Part shown: piece by piece, positions 49,553 to 55,686 of the stretch
How positions within the stretch are numbered: position 1 is the first letter of the stretch
Layout of the letters: each line of letters starts with the position of its first letter
Assembly: GCA_013138975.1 (NCBI GenBank)
Contig: WTBR01000022.1
Span: forward strand, 1-55,686
Direction of reading: 5' to 3'
DNA length: 55,686 nt
Source of the DNA: Bacteroidales bacterium
GTDB taxonomy: Bacteria > Bacteroidota > Bacteroidia > Bacteroidales > UBA12077
The notes under the pieces: model-generated
Seen by the model: the letters and a program-made list of their open reading frames with translations, nothing else
Databases searched by the model: none
Told to the model about the DNA's origin: nothing
Made by a program: the position numbers and the translations under genes

Positions 49553-51160
49553 TCATCCTGTAAATGTTATTGTCGGTTTTGCAAAATAATTTCCTTTTTT
49601 CCAGAACCGAAGTAAAATATCAATATCAGCTAAATACATTTTTCCTTCTTGCGCTTTAAAAAATGGCAATTCCGATTTAAAATTATCAATGCAATACATT
49701 ACTAATTCGGTTGAAATTTCTTCTGTTATTAGCAATCGTATAATATGCTCTTCACTTTCATCTTTGTTAAAGAACGGATTGTTTATTGCAGGAAAGGCAC
49801 TATTTACAGCTAAAGCAATTTCTATTCCACTTTTGGGATTAAAGAAAACCAAAGCACTATCTGCAACTTCCGAAAAATCTTTAGATTCTTTTTCCACACC
49901 AAAAAACCCGTCATTTTTGGCTCTTTGTTTAGCTTCTTTTTTCTCTTTTTCAGATAGGTTTAGCGTTTCATTAAAATACTCAGTATATTTTTTTACATAA
50001 GCATCTATTTTGTCTGACTTAACAAATGCAAGCTGTGAACCATTATTAAACTCTTTAAATGCATTGAATTGCTGCTCCAGAATGTCTTCCATATCATTTT
50101 CCTGATGGTCTAAAAAATTCACAGCCTTCCTGCTTTCTATCGAATTTTTCTCATCTAAAACCAAATCAGCATTAAATTCTAATTGAAAATATATTCCCGA
50201 AAACCACCATTCGTTTCTCCATTTTGCAATACCCAAAAACAAAATTGTATCAACATCTTTTAATGATTCAAAATTATCGAAAGACTTTTTCGTTAATTTA
50301 AAGGTTTTACTCGATGCAATATGTTCAATAAATACATCATTTTCATCTTGACCTTTATATAAGAAATATCCCCTGATTTTTTTAGATATATTAGTAAAAT
50401 CTTTGCTTAATGGATGGTCTTCTCCTAATATTTTAGATGCCCAATCTTTACCCTTTAAGCATAATAATCTGGTATATGTTTTATGCAATGTAAAATCTCT
50501 GTTTTCGTTTAAATGATTAATAATATTCTCTTTATCTTTGTTTTCCTCAATTATTTCCAGTTCCTCATCTTTTAAATCAAGTGCAGCGTCAGGGTAAAAC
50601 AAATAAGTTTTAAATAAGATATTATCAATAAGATTGCGCGCAATATAAAAGTCGGTTTCATTTTCATCAATTGTATAAAACGATTTTAGAAATTCGTTTT
50701 CGGGGGCATATTCCCAAGCTGCTTCAAATACACCCATTACTTTTTTAGCTGTTTCAGTAATAAGATCATTATGTGGAGATATAAATTCTTCATGCTGCAC
50801 CGTATTAAGAAAATACCAAATTAAGAAATTAACATCTTGCAAGTTAATTTCCTCATCGTAATATTCGGCTAGGTTATAAAATGGCAATTGCTTGTTATAC
50901 AGTTCGGTATGATATTTAACAAAGCTGTTCCAAATATTGGTTTCCGATATTAAATCCTCAAAATATGAAGTAAGAAAACAAGCCAGCATATCAATTTCAT
51001 CATAATTTAAATATGTTTGCATTATGAAGGACAGTTTGTTTTTTACAATCCCCTGCTTTACTTGATTGCAAAGTTTTAAATAATAACTGTCGGTGCTTAT
51101 TTGTTTGTCGTATGGTTTTAACTCTAACCATTGCTGAATGAATATTCTTTCCTTACTCAT
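49553..51160 (-). CDS. DUF3843-like protein
   Basis: The 535-aa soluble protein begins MSKERIFIQQWLELKPYDKQ, then STDSYYLKLCNQVK, which resembles the DUF3843 start (I..W..LKPY.KQ..TD.YYL). The N-terminal half is rich in helices; the C-terminal half contains KEKKEAKQRAKNDGFFGVEK and a hydrophobic sheet. No catalytic motif was recognised. The function of the family is unknown. It lies on the same strand as the unknown 126-aa gene (110 bp apart) and the two ATPase genes, and may be part of the same group. Confidence 0.6.
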   Translation of the reverse strand: MSKERIFIQQWLELKPYDKQISTDSYYLKLCNQVKQGIVKNKLSFIMQTYLNYDEIDMLACFLTSYFEDLISETNIWNSFVKYHTELYNKQLPFYNLAEYYDEEINLQDVNFLIWYFLNTVQHEEFISPHNDLITETAKKVMGVFEAAWEYAPENEFLKSFYTIDENETDFYIARNLIDNILFKTYLFYPDAALDLKDEELEIIEENKDKENIINHLNENRDFTLHKTYTRLLCLKGKDWASKILGEDHPLSKDFTNISKKIRGYFLYKGQDENDVFIEHIASSKTFKLTKKSFDNFESLKDVDTILFLGIAKWRNEWWFSGIYFQLEFNADLVLDEKNSIESRKAVNFLDHQENDMEDILEQQFNAFKEFNNGSQLAFVKSDKIDAYVKKYTEYFNETLNLSEKEKKEAKQRAKNDGFFGVEKESKDFSEVADSALVFFNPKSGIEIALAVNSAFPAINNPFFNKDESEEHIIRLLITEEISTELVMYCIDNFKSELPFFKAQEGKMYLADIDILLRFWKKGNYFAKPTITFTG

Positions 51161-51270
51161 TATCTTAACCTTAATTTAATTAACTTTATATTAAACACAA
51201 GCCATTTACGAAGTTTAAAGATAGTAAAAATGCTTATTGCTTTTGCGATAAGTTGTTTTCATGACACTAA

Positions 51271-51651
51271 TTACCATGTGCCAGCCGGAGAAAACAAAAA
51301 GTCAGTCGGATTATCAATATCATATAAAAACTTATACGCTTTAATATCTTTCTTACAGAATGGTTCTATGAGTTTCAAAATATTCTTATAGCTTTCTAAT
51401 GTTAGAATACAGTAAAAAGTCTTATTATCATTACTAATTATTCCTTCGTCTGTTTTAAATAGTCCAAGAATTAAATTACAATTACGTGCTTCAATAAATT
51501 CGACTTGAGATAAGTCAAGTTTCTGTTTTTTATTTACAATTGTATCCTTAATTAAATCTCTAAATTGTATAGCTTGAGATTTATCAAAATTGTAGAGTCT
51601 AACGATGTTTTCTCCAAATTCATTTACATTTTCTATATAATCTAGTTCCAT
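51271..51651 (-). CDS. Conserved-type small protein of unknown function
   Basis: The 126-aa soluble protein (MELDYIENVNEFGENIVRLY, then NFDKSQAIQFRDLIKD) shows mixed alpha/beta character and ends NPTDFLFSPAGTW. It has no signal peptide or span. I do not assign a family, although small proteins of this kind are found beside DUF3843 genes. It starts 61 bp after the stop of the AAA-TPR gene, so it may be co-transcribed. Confidence 0.6.
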   Translation of the reverse strand: MELDYIENVNEFGENIVRLYNFDKSQAIQFRDLIKDTIVNKKQKLDLSQVEFIEARNCNLILGLFKTDEGIISNDNKTFYCILTLESYKNILKLIEPFCKKDIKAYKFLYDIDNPTDFLFSPAGTW

Positions 51652-51712
51652 TTGGCAAATATAAAGTAAAAGACAAGGGTTTTGACATATAAAAATGCGA
51701 TTGGGTTACTTG

Positions 51713-54700
51713 CTAAAGCTCATGAGATCGTTGCGCTTTGTTCGCCTTGCTTATTGATTCCCTTTCATCAAGCACCGCCTCCTTAAATAATTTTCGTTCT
51801 TCTTTACTTAATTTGAAAATATCATTTTTTTCTTTATTTTTCAAATAACTCACGCCGATCCTAAACATTTTTAGTGGGATCACACTTTCCTTATATTCAG
51901 CAAGTCTTTCCGTTAGCGTTTTTTCAATATTACTTAATCTTTCACTTTCATAATCCTCAATGTTTATCAAAATATTAAATAAAGAATCAGGCAGGGATTT
52001 CCACAATTGCTCGTCTTTTTTCTCTTTCAGCAACAACTTTATAATAAAACCAAAATACGATTTAATAAACTCTTCTGATCCAAACCTGAAAAGATTATAA
52101 AAAATATCATCTGTCAAAGAAAACATTAACAAATCATCATCTACTTTTTTAATGAGTTTTACTAAAAGCTCTTTACTTTTATTTTGGTCGTTTATCCTTA
52201 CATTAGCACCTAACAAACTAAAGTTTGTATACATATTTTCAGCATTTAATTCCAGACCTTTATTAAAGGTCTCAAATGCATTATCAATATCACCTACTTC
52301 TAAATAAGCTAATCCCAGACCGTTAAAAAGCTCATCCTTTTCAGGTTTTATCTTAATAGCTTTCTGATAAGATTGTATTGCCTCTTCGTACTGTTTCATA
52401 TTAGAAAATACACTTCCCAACGAATTAAAATACGTTGCATTTTTAGGATTAAGTTCAACTGCATTTTGGATAGCCTCAACGGCTTCTTTGTATTGCTCTA
52501 CGTTAAAAAACGAAATTCCCAATCTGTAATAAGCATCTTCATTTCTAGGATTAAGTTCCACTGCATTTTGGAAAGCTTCAATAGCTTCCTTGTATTGCTC
52601 TAGGCTTAAGAAAGCAAGTCCCAATCCAAGATAAACTCCTTCATTTCTAGGATTAAGCTCAACTGCATTTTGGAAAGCTTCAATAGCTTCTTTATATTGC
52701 TCTATGCTTAAAAACGAAATTCCCAAGCTATTATAAGCATCTTCATTTTTAGGATTAAATTCCACTGACTTTTGGTAAGCCTTTATGGCTTCTTTATATT
52801 GCTTTAGATTTTGAAAGGCGTCTCCAAGCCCGTAGAAAGCAAATTCATTTTTTGGATTAAGTTCAACTACTTTTTTGTAGGCACCTATAGTCTCTTTATA
52901 TTGCTTTAGATTTGAATATGCAATTCCCATTACCTGAAAAACCTCCACATCTTCTGGATTAAGCTTAACTACTTTTTGGAAAGCTTCTATTGCTTCTTCA
53001 TAAAGTTCTAAACTTATAAATGCTAATCCCAATCCCCTAAAAACTTTTTCATTTCCAGAATTAAGCTCGACATATTTTTGGAAAACGTTAATAGCTTCTC
53101 TGAATTGCTTTAAGGCTAAATACGCTATTCCCAAACCATCATAAGCCGCTTCATTGTCTAGCCCAAGCTCAATTGCTTTTTGGAAGGCTTCTATGGCTGC
53201 TTTATATTGTTTTAAGTTTAAGAAAACAGATCCCAATCCGAAATAAGCAACTTCATTTTTAGGATTAAGTTCAACTGTCTTTTGGAAAGCCTCAATAGTT
53301 TCTTTGTATTGCTCTAAGTTAAAAAATGCAGATCCCAATCTAAAATAAGCTCCTTCATTTATAGGACTAAGCTCAACTGCCTTTTGTAAAGCCTCAACAG
53401 CTTCTTTGTATTGCTTTAAATTAAAGAAAGCTAAACCCATTTTATAAAAAAGATTATCGTTTTCAGGATAAAGGCTTGCCGATTTTTTATAGTACACAAC
53501 GGCTTCTTCGAGTTTATTTTCTTCGATAAGGTCATTGCCTTTTTTGAAGTTTTCATAAGACGAGTCTATTTGTTTAAGCGCCCCCTTGTCAGATGAATTA
53601 ATTATATTTTCAAGTTCTGTATAATTATCAATTTTTGTAAAAGCCTTGTGTGCAAATGAAATTTTCTCTCGTTCCAACTCACTTAGAACCAAACCATACA
53701 TCATTGCTTCATTTTCGTATTTACCTTTTATCTCTTCGCATTGAAACCTTGCCCCATATTTAAACTTTAGGTATTGTTCCTTTAAAATTTTCCCATCGTA
53801 ATAAGCACTTAAAAAATCAACGAACAAACTTGATATTCCATTAGGGTTTTCACTAATTTCAAAACATATTCGCATTAAAGGTTCCTTTAACTCATAATAA
53901 ACATCTTTACCCGACTTGTTTTTATCAATCATACCTTTTTCAAAAAGCAAAGAAAATTGTTTACTAATAACATTAGGTTCTATAAAACATGCTACAGCTA
54001 TTTCCTTTCCGCTTATTGCTCCACGATTCAAGCTTAAATGTTTTACAATTTTTTGTTGTTGCGGAGGCAGGTCATTAATAAATTGTTCATAGTATGGCTT
54101 TAAATCATTCATTACTTTTATAAAAATACCCGAAAGCTCAGATTTAAAATCTGCTTTCAAAAAGGAATAAAATGTTACAAGTAAACGATGGTTGCCTTCT
54201 GTAAGTTCATAAATCGCCTTAAGTTTACCTTCTAATTCATTCTTTTTAATTTCACTTGCCAGCTCATTATTGCCTTCGGTTTTTGCAATTACTCCCAAAA
54301 ACTTTACGGTTTCTTCAAAGTTGAGTTTTTCAAGTTGAGAAATATTGAAGAAATTATAGAACGGATTTTTACTATCCTGTAGGTTAGCTATTAAGTTTTG
54401 ACTGGTTGCAATTATAGTAAGGTTATTGTAAAGATGAATAAAATCACGAAGACTTCTTTCGCCCTGAGAATCCAGTGCTTTAAGGATTTTATCAAAATTT
54501 TCTATAAGAAGAATGACGATCCGTTTTTTAGCAAAATTCAGAAGAATATCTTTCACAAAGATTGTTCTTTTGTCGAGATCTTTTATTAAGGATGCTTCTG
54601 AAATTTGAGACTCTAGCGTCTCGCTTCCTGATTCTCCATACCTCACAAAAGCCCTTATAATACTAACCATGAGGTCTGTAAAATTAGCAATGCCCACTTC

Positions 54701-54961
54701 GTCTTCCGACATGTAAGCAATTACCGACTTATTAGATATTTCTTTGTTTTGTTTCAAACGATGATACAAAACTTTAATAAGATGTGTTTTACCACTACCT
54801 CTTGGAGCAATTACAAGCGATTGCCATGTGGTTGATTTTTTTGTTTTATTTACGCAGTTTTTCTCAATCTCATTTACAATCTCTGCCCTTACAGTTAAAG
54901 TTTGTTCGAGAATTTTAGGATCAACGCTCTTAGCTCCAAATGTTAAAAGTGAATTTATCAT
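51713..54961 (-). CDS. AAA-type ATPase with winged helix and about 13 TPRs
   Basis: The 1082-aa soluble protein has an N-terminal P-loop domain: Walker A GSGKTH at 55-60 (IAPRGSGKTHLIKV), Walker B RIVILLIENFDKIL near 150, and sensor-like LTIIATSQNLIANL. A winged-helix region follows at about 285-360 (QQQKIVKHLSLNRGAISGKE; ISKQFSLLFEKGMIDKNKSG). Then come about 13 TPRs of 34 residues (YFRLGSAFFNLEQYKETIEA and similar) to about residue 930, and a helical end. The architecture is like STAND-type signal ATPases, where repeats sense a ligand. It starts 1 nt after the stop of another ATPase gene. A defence or stress role is possible, not shown. Confidence 0.8.
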   Translation of the reverse strand: MINSLLTFGAKSVDPKILEQTLTVRAEIVNEIEKNCVNKTKKSTTWQSLVIAPRGSGKTHLIKVLYHRLKQNKEISNKSVIAYMSEDEVGIANFTDLMVSIIRAFVRYGESGSETLESQISEASLIKDLDKRTIFVKDILLNFAKKRIVILLIENFDKILKALDSQGERSLRDFIHLYNNLTIIATSQNLIANLQDSKNPFYNFFNISQLEKLNFEETVKFLGVIAKTEGNNELASEIKKNELEGKLKAIYELTEGNHRLLVTFYSFLKADFKSELSGIFIKVMNDLKPYYEQFINDLPPQQQKIVKHLSLNRGAISGKEIAVACFIEPNVISKQFSLLFEKGMIDKNKSGKDVYYELKEPLMRICFEISENPNGISSLFVDFLSAYYDGKILKEQYLKFKYGARFQCEEIKGKYENEAMMYGLVLSELEREKISFAHKAFTKIDNYTELENIINSSDKGALKQIDSSYENFKKGNDLIEENKLEEAVVYYKKSASLYPENDNLFYKMGLAFFNLKQYKEAVEALQKAVELSPINEGAYFRLGSAFFNLEQYKETIEAFQKTVELNPKNEVAYFGLGSVFLNLKQYKAAIEAFQKAIELGLDNEAAYDGLGIAYLALKQFREAINVFQKYVELNSGNEKVFRGLGLAFISLELYEEAIEAFQKVVKLNPEDVEVFQVMGIAYSNLKQYKETIGAYKKVVELNPKNEFAFYGLGDAFQNLKQYKEAIKAYQKSVEFNPKNEDAYNSLGISFLSIEQYKEAIEAFQNAVELNPRNEGVYLGLGLAFLSLEQYKEAIEAFQNAVELNPRNEDAYYRLGISFFNVEQYKEAVEAIQNAVELNPKNATYFNSLGSVFSNMKQYEEAIQSYQKAIKIKPEKDELFNGLGLAYLEVGDIDNAFETFNKGLELNAENMYTNFSLLGANVRINDQNKSKELLVKLIKKVDDDLLMFSLTDDIFYNLFRFGSEEFIKSYFGFIIKLLLKEKKDEQLWKSLPDSLFNILINIEDYESERLSNIEKTLTERLAEYKESVIPLKMFRIGVSYLKNKEKNDIFKLSKEERKLFKEAVLDERESISKANKAQRSHEL
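52220..53570 (-). repeat. Tandem 102-bp repeats encoding TPRs
   Basis: About 13 units of 102 bp (34 codons) lie in the AAA-TPR gene. Some neighbours are nearly identical at DNA level, for example AAGCTTCAATAGCTTC at 52573 and 52675. This suggests recent expansion or gene conversion between units. It is coding sequence, not a CRISPR array. Confidence 0.75.
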
Positions 54962-54962
54962 T

Positions 54963-55686
54963 TTAATATGCTTTATTTCTTTTCCACCATAATTTTAATA
55001 AAGAGTACTTAAAACCATAAGCTCTTTCCTCTTCTATACTTTCACGAAATAGATATCCATCGTTTTTTAGTCTTTCAATTTCTTTATTTATTTCAATACG
55101 ATTAATTTCTGTTGTATTTGTTAGCACATTACTGGCAATTTCAGACTCTGTAACAAGCATAGTGCTTTTACTTACAAAATTTAAAATATAAATTGAAATT
55201 TCGTGACTAGGATAAAAATGCTCAATCCTATCGTAGAAGTGTTTAATACTTGCTTTGCCTTTAGTATCATTCACTATTTCCTCAAATGCATCTTCTATTT
55301 TTTCTATAATTGTATTTTTTCTTGATTTTGTTATTTTATCAAATACAATATCTATAAAATAAGGAATATTGTCTGACTTTTCACATATCATCTTTATTAA
55401 TTCAACAGTCAAATCTAAATCGCAGCCTAGATTAAGGCATTTTCCAAAATAAATGGCATTTTCATCAGAGAACGATTCAAGCTCGTACACATCCATATGA
55501 TTTAAGGGGTCTCCAATATTGTGTCCGGTATTTTTTATTTTGTCCAGTACTAAATCGATACCAATTGAACCGCAGTAAACAAATCTTATCTTTTCGAATT
55601 CATTTTCAAAAGTAATATTTCTAAAAAAACCAATTACTGCAGAAGCCTCATCATTTGGTAACTTATCAAGGAATATTGAAAACTCA
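54963..55686 (-). CDS. AAA-type ATPase with winged helix, C-terminal part (cut by window edge)
   Basis: The minus-strand frame is open from the right edge to the stop at 54963 (241 codons visible). It reads FSIFLDKLPNDEASAVIGFF, then KIRFVYCGSIGIDLVLDKI, typical of the Walker B to sensor region of archaeal-type AAA ATPases (a D/E pair then GSIGL). A winged-helix part follows (LNFVSKSTMLVTESEIASNV; EIERLKNDGYLFRESIEEER) and the end LLKLWWKRNKAY. The internal ATG at 55496 is not the true start. The Walker A half is outside the window. It is joined to the AAA-TPR gene with a 1-nt spacer. Confidence 0.78.
   Translation of the reverse strand, partial: EFSIFLDKLPNDEASAVIGFFRNITFENEFEKIRFVYCGSIGIDLVLDKIKNTGHNIGDPLNHMDVYELESFSDENAIYFGKCLNLGCDLDLTVELIKMICEKSDNIPYFIDIVFDKITKSRKNTIIEKIEDAFEEIVNDTKGKASIKHFYDRIEHFYPSHEISIYILNFVSKSTMLVTESEIASNVLTNTTEINRIEINKEIERLKNDGYLFRESIEEERAYGFKYSLLKLWWKRNKAY

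Noticed and set aside
52220..53570. Regular repeats resembling a CRISPR array
   Set aside because: The 102-bp period equals one 34-residue TPR, the frame is open throughout, and the units are similar along their full length with no unique spacers.
1..55686. tRNA, rRNA, integrase or transposase genes marking a genomic island
   Set aside because: No cloverleaf sequence with a conserved T-loop, no rRNA-like block and no recombinase motif was noticed. The lanthipeptide locus may still have been transferred, but no boundary is visible.

Overview
This AT-rich window (roughly 30% G+C by eye) looks like a chromosome segment of a marine or gut-type Bacteroidota, most probably from the Marinilabiliales/Bacteroidales side. 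The reasons are Bacteroidota-style class I lanthipeptide leaders, a GWxTD lipoprotein, a DUF3843-like protein, TATAAT/TTTG-type promoter boxes instead of clear Shine-Dalgarno sites, and several TPR-histidine kinases. The order-level placement is inference. No rRNA, tRNA, CRISPR array or transposase was recognised.

Layout. (1) 1-4.9 kb, all on the minus strand: a lanthipeptide locus with four precursor peptides (one only 43 aa), two near-identical LanC cyclases from a ~1.6 kb duplication, and the N-terminus of a LanB dehydratase cut by the left edge. All four precursors share a 32-nt element placed 21-22 nt before the start codon. (2) 5.2-6.6 kb: a stand-alone LytTR regulator and a kinase that seems to have lost its ATP-binding motifs. 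Three 21-bp-phased direct repeats lie between the LytTR gene and the precursors and may be its operator. (3) 6.6-14.1 kb: a possible signalling module. It contains an exported TPR-CHAT protease, an ECF sigma factor, two paralogous anti-sigma-like proteins (cytoplasmic helix, one membrane span, periplasmic TPRs) and a double-glycine-leader peptide with a proline-rich tail. A second ECF sigma/membrane partner pair follows. (4) 14.2-30 kb: an M64 peptidase lipoprotein, a YbdG-like MscS channel, two histidine kinases, RlmB, a GWxTD protein, an ABC-F ATPase, an RlmD-like methyltransferase, a SpoIIE-type phosphatase and an AGCS symporter. Two small non-coding repeat families are here, one nested in the other. 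(5) 29.7-34 kb: a MacAB-type ABC exporter operon. (6) 34.3-42.2 kb: a class IV aminotransferase, uracil-DNA glycosylase, two small unknowns, an 878-aa membrane-anchored sensor fused to a NarL-type response regulator, and a histidine kinase/OmpR pair divergent from a small Cys-rich secreted protein.

(7) 42.2-48.8 kb, minus strand: a putative terpenoid operon running from a 4Fe-4S protein through a radical SAM enzyme, a DUF116-polyprenyl synthase fusion and an alpha/alpha-toroid protein to a DxDD-type class II terpene cyclase. No squalene synthase is visible. (8) 49.1-55.7 kb: a small membrane protein, a DUF3843-like protein, a small unknown, and two tightly coupled AAA-type ATPases, one carrying about 13 very similar TPRs.

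The strongest candidates for undescribed biology are the CHAT/sigma/TPR module, the shared leader element with LytTR-type repeats in the lanthipeptide locus, and the terpenoid operon.
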